This document shows positions 23,722-31,443 of a DNA stretch of 37,623 bases, one piece after another. Positions within the stretch are counted from its first letter, which is position 1; every line of letters starts with the position of its first letter. The position numbers and the translations under genes are program-made. Source of the DNA: Dolosicoccus paucivorans. Its GTDB lineage: Bacteria > Bacillota > Bacilli > Lactobacillales > Aerococcaceae. The notes below the pieces were generated by a model. The model did no database searches. It was not told the DNA's origin and saw only the letters and a program-made list of their open reading frames with translations. Location: positions 1 through 37,623 of the forward strand of contig NZ_FNEL01000008.1 of the NCBI RefSeq assembly GCF_900100125.1, in the 5' to 3' direction.

Positions 23722-25506
23722 TTAGTGAGTTTCTTGATAGATTTCACTGGCAAAGGTCATTAATTCTTGAATACTTTCTTCTAAATGGGTCAACAATTGA
23801 TCCAGAAGTTCTTCGTCTTTTTTAAAGGAGGTTGCTAATACGTAAGAATCAGCTCCCACAACATACCCCATCCCAAAACCATTCGGTTCTACGGGTTGGA
23901 AGCCGAATTTGTCAATGTAAAGCAGCGGAACAGAACTTGTTGATAAAGGGCTGGATTGAATGACGCTAAACGCTTTAGTATCGAATAAAGGTACCGGGTT
24001 CTGTTGTTGTTCTTTGTCACGCAGTTCTTGATAAGCTTGTTGAAGGCCAAATAAATAACGATTGACCCCGTGACCGGCTTGGCAATCTTTTGAGCGGCGG
24101 TAATGCTCGTTTAGCGCCTCAATCATTTGTTGATACACTTCTTTTGAGCGCTCGCCTTGATTAAATCGATGGACAAAAGCTTTACTTCCCTTAGAAACCG
24201 GGCGTAAACACTCTGTGCGGCCTTTAAAGAAGGTGCGCAGATCAACAGCGACATAGGTGTTGTAAATCGCGTTAAAGGTCCTTTTTTGCGCTAATTGAAG
24301 AGCTAAATGGAAGAACCCGTCGGCACTTAAAATTCCCGCCTCCCGGAGCACCTCCCGGGTTAAATAAGGCATTTCTAGTAAATGAATTGACAAGTTATTT
24401 ACATACGCCTTATGTTCTTGGGCCATACGAGCTAATGTGTCTTTTTGTTCGTTAGTTAAATTAAATTCAATTTCTTGAACAGGAACCGGCTGGCTGGTCC
24501 TTTTCTTTAAATCAATCGTTTCTAAATATCTATTTAACTCCGCTGCATAATACCCTTGAGTTCCACCGTCAATAAAAGTATGATCCGACATAATAGCTAC
24601 TTGAGCATCATCGGTGAAGACTAATTGATGACCTTTTCCGTGCCAACGATTAATGGTTTGGTTATTATAATAGGCATTTCTCATTCGGTCAGGGACGTTA
24701 TCCGTCGTCACTTCGTCATAACAAATCATCAAAATACTATCTTTAATTTGTTGATGGGCTTTTTGGTTTTTACGGTCTTTCATAAGTTCTTCTTGTAGCC
24801 GAGCTGCTTTATTACGGTCACAAGCTAAACTCATTAAATTAGCATTAATAGGCTTGGTCTTTAAAGACGAGGTTATAACAGACGTCACCGCTTTATTGAT
24901 TTGATCGTAAGGGAGCACTTGACCGTCTTTAATTAAGGGAATATTAAATAAACGATTTCTAAAAAGTAACACCCCGTGAGTCGATTCGCCGTCATAAATA
25001 TAATAGTCGTCTTCTTCTAGTTTAGGAATTCGTAAACTAGCATATAATCCGTGAAGTTGATCTAAAGAATACTGACGTTTACCTACCTTCACATCAGGAA
25101 CGCCTCGATGTTTAAAGTCTAAGTACATTTTGGCAGTTGCATAAAACGTTGCGGCAATGCGCTGAGACGCACTCGCTTTTTGAATACTTGGAGTCTCCAT
25201 TAAAAAGACGGCATTCACTTCCGGAGCCACTGGACCTCTAGAAGATAAATAAGCTTCATTTAACCACCAATCAATCAACCAGTTACTGTTAGGTCCCGTT
25301 GCTTTAGCGATTAACTGTTGATGGAGTTTTTTAGCGATCGGTTGATTTAAAAAGTCATTCACTAAATGTTGTGCAATTAAGTAATCTTGATTAGAAATAA
25401 GGGGCTCGACCCACTGTAAAAACTTCATCAGCATGTCTTTTTGGTCGGGAACGGGTAGTGTGGGTAAATGATAAATATTTTTTATAGGATGTGGATAATT
25501 TAGCAT
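23722..25506 (-). CDS. Choline/carnitine O-acyltransferase family protein
   Basis: These enzymes move acyl groups between coenzyme A and carnitine or choline. The 594-residue length equals eukaryotic carnitine acetyltransferase. The N-terminal pattern LPTLPVPDQKDMLMKFLQWVEP matches the family opening. NRWHGKGHQLVF leads into the catalytic His, H309, in MSDHTFIDGG. Further family motifs follow: FFKGRTECLRPVSKG, GHGVNRYLFGL and FGFQPVEPNGFGMGY. There is no targeting sequence, so it is cytosolic. AAAGGGG precedes the ATG. The substrate, carnitine or choline, cannot be fixed from sequence. This family is common in eukaryotes and scattered in bacteria. Confidence 0.87.
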   Translation of the reverse strand: MLNYPHPIKNIYHLPTLPVPDQKDMLMKFLQWVEPLISNQDYLIAQHLVNDFLNQPIAKKLHQQLIAKATGPNSNWLIDWWLNEAYLSSRGPVAPEVNAVFLMETPSIQKASASQRIAATFYATAKMYLDFKHRGVPDVKVGKRQYSLDQLHGLYASLRIPKLEEDDYYIYDGESTHGVLLFRNRLFNIPLIKDGQVLPYDQINKAVTSVITSSLKTKPINANLMSLACDRNKAARLQEELMKDRKNQKAHQQIKDSILMICYDEVTTDNVPDRMRNAYYNNQTINRWHGKGHQLVFTDDAQVAIMSDHTFIDGGTQGYYAAELNRYLETIDLKKRTSQPVPVQEIEFNLTNEQKDTLARMAQEHKAYVNNLSIHLLEMPYLTREVLREAGILSADGFFHLALQLAQKRTFNAIYNTYVAVDLRTFFKGRTECLRPVSKGSKAFVHRFNQGERSKEVYQQMIEALNEHYRRSKDCQAGHGVNRYLFGLQQAYQELRDKEQQQNPVPLFDTKAFSVIQSSPLSTSSVPLLYIDKFGFQPVEPNGFGMGYVVGADSYVLATSFKKDEELLDQLLTHLEESIQELMTFASEIYQETH

Positions 25507-25529
25507 GAGAAACCCCTTTCAATTTCAAG

Positions 25530-25568
25530 TAATAATAAAACCGCTCTCGCCTTCGCAAGATCGGTTTT
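25530..25568 (-). terminator. Terminator after the glycerophosphodiesterase gene
   Basis: AAAACCG (25537-25543) pairs with CGGTTTT (25562-25568), with partial inner pairing; on minus TTTTATTATT follows. It lies only about 12 bases before the SD of the acyltransferase gene. Confidence 0.72.
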
Positions 25569-25617
25569 CATTCATGTCTATTATAGACGAATCATTTAAA
25601 AAAGCGAATAGGACCCT

Positions 25618-27459
25618 TTAAAAGCTCCCCAAGAAAGCATCTAAAATAATTTCTACATCCGTACGCTCATCTCGTTGTTTCATTCCTTCTTGAACTTTCG
25701 CTACACGGTCTGTAATAATGCCGTCGACTTGAGACAAGGTGAAACGTTTAATAGAACTTTCCGTATTAACTGTCCAGACAATGGATTTTTTATCCGCTTT
25801 TCGAATCGCATCAATCTTTTCTGACGTCGCTTCCTCTTCTTCCATAATTAAATAATCACTCACTAAAGAACTGGTGCGTCCAATAGAAAAGAAGTAAAGG
25901 TAGCCCGTTTTAATGTTAGGATAGTGGGTGCTGGCATATTGAATTAAAGAATAATCTAAAGATAAAAGAGCTGTTTCTTCTTCCATTCCCTTATCCTTAA
26001 TCATCTTTACGACGTCATCTACCATTTGACGGTTGGCCGTAGGACCTTTTAATTCAATGAGTAAACCAATTTTACCTTTAGCGGCGTCTAAAAATTCTTC
26101 CAAAGTAGCAATCGGCTGAGAAGGACGATTCGGGTTAAATAAATCCATAATTTTCAGCTGTTTAATTTCGTCTAAAGTCAATTCACTAGACGCTTTATTA
26201 ACTCCGGCGACGCGTCGAAGAGTATTATCGTGGTTAATAATATAATGATTGTCTTTTGTCCGTTGAACGTCGATTTCACTCCAAGTCGCCCCTAATTCAG
26301 CCGCTTTTTCCATGCCTAAAATCGAATTTTCCGCTGCTAAATCCCCGCCCCCTCGGTGAGCGACAATCGCAATTTCGTGATCCACTTTAAAAATCTCTTC
26401 GAAATAAGTTCCCATAAATAAAGAAATTAAAAGATTAAACCCCAATAAAACACCGATAATTCGCTCTAACGACAAAGCATGGCTGTCTAGCCAATTGTCC
26501 CAACGAGGCATAAACGTATCAAAGGTATAGTCCGGATTTACCTTCATATCAAAATGAACCGAGTGCCCTTCTTGATTATGATAGCGGTAAAATAAAAGAG
26601 TCAGGCGATAACAAATAAAGGGAACCGTCATTAACCCTAGAAACGTTAACACTTCCGCAACGGTTAATGTAAAAAGTAGAGAAATAAAACGACTCAAAAA
26701 TTCTCCCGGAAGCCACTGAATAAAGTTTAAAACAAAAGGAACAATAAAACGCAATCCGGCAATGATTCCAATGGAGACTAAAATCGTTTTACCAAAAAAA
26801 TCTACAACAAAAGCTTGCCAGTGACGTCTCATTAATTGTCTTGACTCTTTTAACGCTTCAAAGGGAGGGAGCTTTTCAATTACTAAATAGTGGAAAAAGA
26901 AAATATGAATAATGGAAACCATCGTAAAAATGGCTAAAACTGTATAGTAAATTACGGAATAAGTGGGGTCACTGTAAATAACATCGGTTATAAAATTAGG
27001 TATTTTAAATTGCTCCAAAACAGAAACCCCGAGCCCAACCCCCACTAAAGGAGTAATAAAAGCCACATATAACATAATGATAACACCGGAAGGTTTCATT
27101 AAAGACTTTAACGAACTCATCGCAACAGATAATAAATCTCTCGCCGTCATTTGCAGGCGACCTTCTTGAATTAACGCACTCATCGCAATAAAGGCGTTAA
27201 TGTCCATGCCGATAAGTAAAGCGATAAAGGAAAAGGACATTAAAAGAAGTCCAGCTCCTTGTAAACTAAATAAAAAACTTAAATAATCCCCACTGGAAAT
27301 ACTTTCGCGTCCTGCTGACTGCATTAACAAATCTAAAAGGTATTGAAATATAGGAAAGACTACAAAAAACAATAACATTTTGGTCAATAATTGATATTTA
27401 GTATAGGACCAAACCACATCCATATAGTGGTCCCATTTTTCTTTGTCGAACTCTTTCAT
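25618..27459 (-). CDS. Glycerophosphodiester phosphodiesterase with N-terminal membrane domain
   Basis: The 613-residue protein has an N-terminal multi-spanning domain of about 350 residues (GPDPase membrane-domain type; segments such as YLSFLFSLQGAGLLLMSFSFIALL) and a C-terminal GDPD domain. GDPD motifs are AHRGGG (H368-R369), ENSILGMEKA, EIDVQRTKD and NHDNTLRR (second catalytic His), then LLIELKG and VWTVNTES. It hydrolyses glycerophosphodiesters such as glycerophosphocholine, or deacylated lipid or teichoic acid fragments, to glycerol 3-phosphate and an alcohol. The catalytic domain is expected on the outer face. AAGGAGG precedes the ATG. The next gene downstream is a choline/carnitine acyltransferase. 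Confidence 0.88.
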   Translation of the reverse strand: MKEFDKEKWDHYMDVVWSYTKYQLLTKMLLFFVVFPIFQYLLDLLMQSAGRESISSGDYLSFLFSLQGAGLLLMSFSFIALLIGMDINAFIAMSALIQEGRLQMTARDLLSVAMSSLKSLMKPSGVIIMLYVAFITPLVGVGLGVSVLEQFKIPNFITDVIYSDPTYSVIYYTVLAIFTMVSIIHIFFFHYLVIEKLPPFEALKESRQLMRRHWQAFVVDFFGKTILVSIGIIAGLRFIVPFVLNFIQWLPGEFLSRFISLLFTLTVAEVLTFLGLMTVPFICYRLTLLFYRYHNQEGHSVHFDMKVNPDYTFDTFMPRWDNWLDSHALSLERIIGVLLGFNLLISLFMGTYFEEIFKVDHEIAIVAHRGGGDLAAENSILGMEKAAELGATWSEIDVQRTKDNHYIINHDNTLRRVAGVNKASSELTLDEIKQLKIMDLFNPNRPSQPIATLEEFLDAAKGKIGLLIELKGPTANRQMVDDVVKMIKDKGMEEETALLSLDYSLIQYASTHYPNIKTGYLYFFSIGRTSSLVSDYLIMEEEEATSEKIDAIRKADKKSIVWTVNTESSIKRFTLSQVDGIITDRVAKVQEGMKQRDERTDVEIILDAFLGSF

Positions 27460-27476
27460 CCCCCGTCCTCCTTATA

Positions 27477-27508
27477 TAAAAACACCCCTTTACTGAGCTG
27501 CAGTAAAG
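27477..27508 (-). terminator. Terminator after the DUF488 gene
   Basis: CTTTACTG and CAGTAAAG pair around five bases (27488-27508); on minus GGGTGTTTTT follows. The SD of the next gene begins within about ten bases. Confidence 0.78.
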
Positions 27509-27520
27509 AGGATTAGTCGA

Positions 27521-27883
27521 CTATTTACTTAACCACTCTTTTAAGACAACCGCATTATTATGCTTTTCATCTTTAGCCCCATAAAGAAGCCAAACATCCC
27601 CTTTTTGTTGTTCTTTTTTTACGGTTTTAACAAAGTCTTGAGCTTTATCATTATCGTCCAATTCTTTCATATATTTGTCTTTAAACTCATCAAAACGGTT
27701 CTCTTTGTGGTCATACCATGTCCGCAGTTCTTTAGACGGAGCAAGGTCTTTGACCCAATCAAAAGGTTTTAAATCCTCTTTAGCAACCCCTCTCGGCCAT
27801 AAACGGTCCACTAATATACGGTGACCTTTTTGAGGAAGTGGTTTATCATAAACGCGGTGAAGTTTAACCGATCCTTTAGTCAT
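27521..27883 (-). CDS. DUF488 family protein
   Basis: The 120-residue cytoplasmic protein matches DUF488/YeaO: VKLHRVYDKPLPQKGHRILV, then DRLWPRGVAKEDLKPFDWVK, LAPSKELRTWYDH, and the C-terminal VWLLYGAKDEKHNNAVVLKEWL. The function is not established. The ATG at 27883 has AAAGGAGG seven bases upstream; the in-frame extension of 19 codons has no RBS and was rejected. Confidence 0.88.
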   Translation of the reverse strand: MTKGSVKLHRVYDKPLPQKGHRILVDRLWPRGVAKEDLKPFDWVKDLAPSKELRTWYDHKENRFDEFKDKYMKELDDNDKAQDFVKTVKKEQQKGDVWLLYGAKDEKHNNAVVLKEWLSK

Positions 27884-27975
27884 CAAATAGCCTCCTTTTT
27901 TTGAAAAATGAATCAAACTAATACAAAAATTGTACCACATTCAAAAGGATTTAGTTATGATTCTAACAAATAAAA

Positions 27976-28005
27976 AAGCCATCACTCCTTAAAAGAGGAT
28001 GACTT
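27976..28005 (-). terminator. Terminator after the sugar O-acetyltransferase gene
   Basis: AAGTCATCCTC and GAGTGATGGCTT pair with mismatches on minus around a seven-base loop, followed by TTTTTTATTT. Confidence 0.72.
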
Positions 28006-28015
28006 ATCACTTTGA

Positions 28016-28603
28016 TTAACGGTCCCATTTGAACCCTTCGTCTTCTCGAGTAATCGGACGAATGACCCGGCAAGGATTTCCCACCGCTACGCTATGACTA
28101 GGAATATCTTTTACGACAACACTACCTGCTCCAATCACTACATGGTCACCAATCGTGACTCCAGGTAGAACTTGTACGCCAGCCCCAAACCAAACGTGGC
28201 TTCCCACGGTAATCGGGTAAGCGTATTCTAAACCTTGATTACGTCTTGGTGTGTCAATGGGGTGTCCCGCTGTGTAAAATCCACAATTAGGAGCGATAAA
28301 GACGTGATCGCCAAAGGTGACTTTCCCGCCGTCTAAAATGACTAAATGATGATTAGAGTAAAAATGATCCCCAATTTCAATGTTATAGCCGTAATCACAC
28401 CAAAAAGACGGTTCAATACTAAAATGCTCCTTTGTTTGACCTAATAATTGCTGGATCAATGCTCGTCGCTCTTCGTGTTGACTAGGACGTAATTGGTTAT
28501 AATCGTAACACAACTCTTTAGCTCGCAAGCGTTCTTTAATTAATTCATCGTCATAGTTAGCATCATACAACTTTTGTTGTCGCATCTTGTCTCTTTCACT
28601 CAT
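28016..28603 (-). CDS. Sugar O-acetyltransferase (maltose/galactoside acetyltransferase type)
   Basis: The 195-residue enzyme has a helical N-terminal cap (MRQQKLYDANYDDELIKERL) and a left-handed beta-helix of hexapeptide repeats (IEIGDHFYSNHHLVILDGG through VTIGDHVVIGAGSVVVKDIP). The catalytic His is in FYTAGHPID. It transfers acetyl from acetyl-CoA to a sugar hydroxyl in the cytoplasm, probably as a trimer. The ATG at 28603 has AAGGAG at usable spacing; an ATG ten codons earlier lacks an SD. The natural sugar is unknown. Confidence 0.9.
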   Translation of the reverse strand: MSERDKMRQQKLYDANYDDELIKERLRAKELCYDYNQLRPSQHEERRALIQQLLGQTKEHFSIEPSFWCDYGYNIEIGDHFYSNHHLVILDGGKVTFGDHVFIAPNCGFYTAGHPIDTPRRNQGLEYAYPITVGSHVWFGAGVQVLPGVTIGDHVVIGAGSVVVKDIPSHSVAVGNPCRVIRPITREDEGFKWDR

Positions 28604-28779
28604 CCTATAACTCTCCTTACTAAAAAAACTCAAGTCTTGTTATTCATTATACAAAACTTGAGCGAAGATAGTGTGCAATTAGTAAACAAGTAATAGGCGA
28701 ATGATTCGTCTTACATCCCTTTATCCCACTCCTTTAAATTGTTTACGGTTAAATTTTAAAATAGTTATTCGCTTGTGTC

Positions 28780-28787
28780 AACCGGTT
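28780..28787. promoter_or_regulatory. AACCGGTT palindrome, candidate auto-operator of the LacI-type repressor
   Basis: This perfect 8-bp palindrome with a central CG, as in most LacI-family operators, lies just upstream of a TATAAT at 28805-28810. It occupies the -35 region of the regulator's own promoter, which suggests autoregulation. ScrR-type operators have an ACCGGT core, from family knowledge. Confidence 0.6.
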
Positions 28788-28804
28788 CCACAAAATGTTT
28801 TGTG

Positions 28805-28810
28805 TATAAT
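28805..28810 (+). promoter_or_regulatory. -10 box of the LacI-type regulator gene
   Basis: A consensus TATAAT lies 43 bases before the ATG. No good -35 is visible where the AACCGGTT palindrome sits. Confidence 0.55.
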
Positions 28811-28852
28811 AAAGACAGTAAGATATAATACTATTCACGGAGGTGTCTTAAT

Positions 28853-29833
28853 ATGAGTAATGTGACCATTCACGATGTAGCTAAACACGCTGGCGTTTCC
28901 GCGACGACGGTTTCGCGAGTGATGAATAATCGCGGCTATATCAGTGAAGAGATGCGCAAAAAAGTTCATGCCAGTATGGAAGCTTTAAATTATAGCCCTA
29001 ACCAAATGGCAAGGTCACTTTTTAAAAAAGAAACAAAATTTATCGGACTAATTATTCCAACAACGGCTAACCCTTTCTTTGGCGAGTTAGCTTTTCATAT
29101 TGAACATGAATTAGTCAACCAAGGATATAAATTATTAGTATGTAACAGTATTGACCGCGAGGATAATGAAATTGAGTATTTAAAAATGCTTCAAGAAAAC
29201 CGCGTCGACGGCATTATCGTCGGATCTCATAACATTGGTATTGAAGAATACGACAAAATTTCTATTAAAATGGTCTCTGTGGAACGTAAAATTCACGAGG
29301 ATATTCCAACGATCCAATCGGATAACTATTATGGCGGAAAACTTGCTGCTGAAGTTCTTGTAGAAGAAGGATGTAAAAATATTTTATGTATTTCCGGAGA
29401 CCCCAAAGTTGACACACCGGCTAATAACCGTTTAGTCGCTTACTTAGACTACATGAAAGAATTAGGCTACCCAACTCACAAAGCCTACATCCCTTTTAAC
29501 TTGTCTGCTGAAGAAAAACTTGAAAAGGTTCAAGCCCTTCATATTAAAGAACAAGGCTATGACGGAGTACTAGCTGGAGACGACGTGATGGCGTCGATTG
29601 TTTTAAATCATTTAACAAAAGAAGGACTTAACGTCCCCGAAGATGTTAAAGTGGTTGGCTTTGACGGCACGGAAACCGTCCGCACTTTATTGCCCCACTT
29701 AACCACCATTGAACAAGATATTAAACAATTAGCAAAAGAAAGCGTCACCACCATCCTCAAAAAAATTAAAGACGAACCTATTGATGAATTAAAAGTCGTT
29801 CCAGTAAAATTACATAAAGGAACCACCGCATAA
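28853..29833 (+). CDS. LacI-family transcriptional repressor, ScrR-like
   Basis: The 326-residue regulator has an N-terminal HTH (VTIHDVAKHAGVSATTVSRV) with hinge helix PNQMARSL, then a periplasmic-binding-protein-like sugar domain (FIGLIIPTTANPFFGELAFH, VDGIIVGSHNIGIEEY, SDNYYGGKLAAE). These segments resemble sucrose-operon repressors (ScrR) of streptococci and enterococci. The ligand could therefore be a sucrose-type sugar, but no sugar PTS or hydrolase gene is adjacent. GGAGG precedes the ATG. It has its own promoter with an AACCGGTT palindrome and its own terminator, so it may regulate genes elsewhere. Confidence 0.85.
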   Translation: MSNVTIHDVAKHAGVSATTVSRVMNNRGYISEEMRKKVHASMEALNYSPNQMARSLFKKETKFIGLIIPTTANPFFGELAFHIEHELVNQGYKLLVCNSIDREDNEIEYLKMLQENRVDGIIVGSHNIGIEEYDKISIKMVSVERKIHEDIPTIQSDNYYGGKLAAEVLVEEGCKNILCISGDPKVDTPANNRLVAYLDYMKELGYPTHKAYIPFNLSAEEKLEKVQALHIKEQGYDGVLAGDDVMASIVLNHLTKEGLNVPEDVKVVGFDGTETVRTLLPHLTTIEQDIKQLAKESVTTILKKIKDEPIDELKVVPVKLHKGTTA

Positions 29834-29836
29834 AAT

Positions 29837-29870
29837 AACGGCTAAAGTCCAAAGACTTTAAGCCGTTTTT
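29837..29870 (+). terminator. Terminator after the LacI-type gene
   Basis: AACGGCT-AAAGT pairs with ACTTT-A-AGCCGTT (one bulged A), followed by TTTTT. Confidence 0.85.
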
Positions 29871-29990
29871 CATTTGTTGAAAGAAAAAAGAGCGTCTCAC
29901 TTTCAACTCTTGCATTTTTTTCATTTGTTGAAAGTAGAAACCCACTCTCACTTTCAACTTTTGAAAAATTTTACGATCTTGAAAGTGAGG
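29871..29990. repeat. Two direct copies of a hairpin-forming repeat plus one inverted half-copy
   Basis: Copies at 29871-29912 and 29922-29963 share CATTTGTTGAAAG at the left and CTCACTTTCAACT at the right, so each can fold GTTGAAAG against CTTTCAAC. A third element, CTTGAAAGTGAGG (29978-29990), is the complement of the right arm. No gene is seen on this strand. The function is unknown. Confidence 0.7.
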
Positions 29991-30124
29991 AGGTATTTTT
30001 CTGTCGTTTCGTCTTCAAAATTAACCATACTTTGGGAGCTTTTTACTTTTAAAGCATCTTCATCAACTTCATCTATAATTGCCGCGAAAGCTCTTAACTT
30101 CTTTGTTCGACAAAGCTGTCTAAA
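29954..30124 (-). pseudogene. Gene remnant of about 56 codons, no start codon
   Basis: On minus, an open frame between an in-frame TAG (30125-30127) and TGA (29954-29956) reads like real protein: KKLRAFAAIIDEVDEDALKV, then KSSQSMVNFEDETTEKYLLT and FKIVKFFKS. It has no usable start or RBS and is preceded by two in-frame stops, so it is probably the decayed C-terminal part of a gene. I do not recognise the family. The 3' end runs into the hairpin repeats. Confidence 0.35.
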
Positions 30125-30233
30125 CTAGCATTACGCACGCAAAAAAACACAAAAAAGTAATAGTATTTCTAAAAAAATTTGCTAAAATTATTCGGTAAAA
30201 TTGAACATCATTCGACGATTGAAGGGAAGATGC

Positions 30234-30764
30234 ATGATGATTTATGTTATTGTAATTGCTGTGTTTATTATTAGGTTATTTTTTCTAAAAATTTCCATCA
30301 AAAACGAAAAGAGAATACTTAAAGACGGCGGGAAAGAATATGGTGTAGAAAATTCTAAACGAATAACGATCTTACATATCCTCTTTTACTTAGGCTGTCT
30401 TATCGAAGCACTCATTAAAAAGCCAGCTTTTGATACCATTAGTTTTATCGGATTAGTACTAATTATCTTTTCCATCTTTATGTTGTACACTGTTACGCGA
30501 TTGTTAAAGGATATTTGGACGGTTAAATTAATGATTTTAAAAAATCATCAGTTCGTGGACCATTGGCTATTCGTCAATATAAAACACCCTAATTACTTCT
30601 TAAATATTTTATCTGAATTAGTAGGACTGGCTCTTTTATGCCATGCATCCTATACCGCTTTAATTTTGTCTCCTTTATATATTTATGTCATGTCTATTCG
30701 AATTAAGGAAGAAGAACAGTTATTAAAAGAAGTCATTATTCCAAATGGAGTAAGAGAAAGTTAA
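30234..30764 (+). CDS. Isoprenylcysteine carboxyl methyltransferase (ICMT) family membrane protein
   Basis: The 176-residue protein has about four hydrophobic segments and the family's C-terminal region IKHPNYFLNILSELVGLALL, where the His-Pro-x-Tyr and Glu residues form the SAM/acceptor site. It resembles the small YpbQ-type proteins that accompany type III polyketide synthases in bacilli, but no such synthase is adjacent here, so the substrate is open. The ATG at 30234 has GAAGGGA six bases upstream; the in-frame TTG at 30201 has none. Confidence 0.75.
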   Translation: MMIYVIVIAVFIIRLFFLKISIKNEKRILKDGGKEYGVENSKRITILHILFYLGCLIEALIKKPAFDTISFIGLVLIIFSIFMLYTVTRLLKDIWTVKLMILKNHQFVDHWLFVNIKHPNYFLNILSELVGLALLCHASYTALILSPLYIYVMSIRIKEEEQLLKEVIIPNGVRES

Positions 30765-30780
30765 CAGTGTCAATTAAACG

Positions 30781-30811
30781 AAAAACAGCGCAAATATTTG
30801 TGCTGTTTTTT
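30781..30811 (+). terminator. Terminator after the ICMT-like gene
   Basis: AAAACAGCGCAAAT pairs with ATTTGTGCTGTTTT almost fully (one mismatch), followed by T-run. It marks the left edge of the tandem-repeat region. Confidence 0.82.
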
Positions 30812-30838
30812 GTAGCTTCTCAGGTATCTTCTATTTGG

Positions 30839-31391
30839 GTGACATTTTGGGTGACATTCTCTTATTGTTAAATCAACTCATTAAAAAATCCGACGTAAAT
30901 TTTTGCGTCGGTTTTACGTCGGTTTTTCCGACGATTAGTTAAAACCAACTGCCAAATAGAGCGTAATATAAACTGAGACACTTTCGTGTCTGACCTTTAA
31001 ACCCAGGTTTCACCGACATTTTGACCGACATTCTCTTATCGGCAAATAAACCCATTAAAAAACCGACGTAAATTTTTGCGTCGGTTTTACGTCGGTTTTT
31101 CCGACGATTTAATTGTTTTCGTCGCCGACGATTAGTTAAATTCACTAGCCAAGTAGATTTTAATATATGCTGAGGTACTTTCGTGCCTGGCCTTTAAACC
31201 TGGTTTTCACCGACATTTTGACCGACATCTTGACCGACATTTTGGGCGACATTCTCTTATTATCAAATCAACTCATTAAAATCCGACGCAAATTTTTGCG
31301 TCGGTTTTGCGTCGGTTTTTCCGACGATTTAGTTGCTTTTGTTGCCGATGATTAATTAAAAAATAGGTTTTAGTATAAACTGGGACACTTT
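30839..31391. repeat. Three tandem copies of a 170-200 bp structured repeat
   Basis: Copies lie at 30839-31012, 31013-31209 and 31210-31391 (last one truncated). Each starts with a 12-bp module CCGACATTTTGA (two, two and four copies), then GACATTCTCTTAT, a conserved AT-rich spacer and four alternating half-sites CCGACG/CGTCGG separated by T-runs. A further hairpin (AGACAC-TTTC-GTGTCT in copy 1) and AAACC-GGTTT follow in copies 1 and 2. Copies 2 and 3 carry an extra about 24 bp after the fourth half-site. Base pairs change together between copies (see findings). Short ORFs across it differ between copies, so I regard it as non-coding. It lies between two inward-facing terminators. Confidence 0.85.
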
Positions 31392-31399
31392 AAAGCATA

Positions 31400-31429
31400 C
31401 AAAAAGACCGCGATTTTTACTCACGGTCT
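31400..31429 (-). terminator. Terminator of the coaA-guaA operon
   Basis: AGACCG (31405-31410) pairs with CGGTCT (31424-31429), extended by two pairs after a mismatch; on minus TTTTTG follows. Confidence 0.82.
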
Positions 31430-31443
31430 GTGTCTGTTTATTT

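Noticed and set aside
29874-30128. Plus-strand frame of 84 codons after the LacI-type gene
   Set aside because: It begins inside the hairpin repeats, has no RBS and runs antisense to a more protein-like remnant.
30939-31145. Minus-strand frame of 68 codons, rich in Arg and Lys, across the tandem repeats
   Set aside because: No RBS, unusual composition driven by the CCGACG half-sites, and not kept in the other copies.
31167-31355. Plus-strand frame of 62 codons across the tandem repeats, with TDIL repeats
   Set aside because: The reading is specific to this copy; the corresponding frames in the other two copies break or shift, there is no RBS, and base changes follow hairpin pairing and not codons.
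30839-31391. CRISPR array
   Set aside because: The repeats are long, contiguous and diverged, with no unique spacers of constant length and no cas genes in the window.
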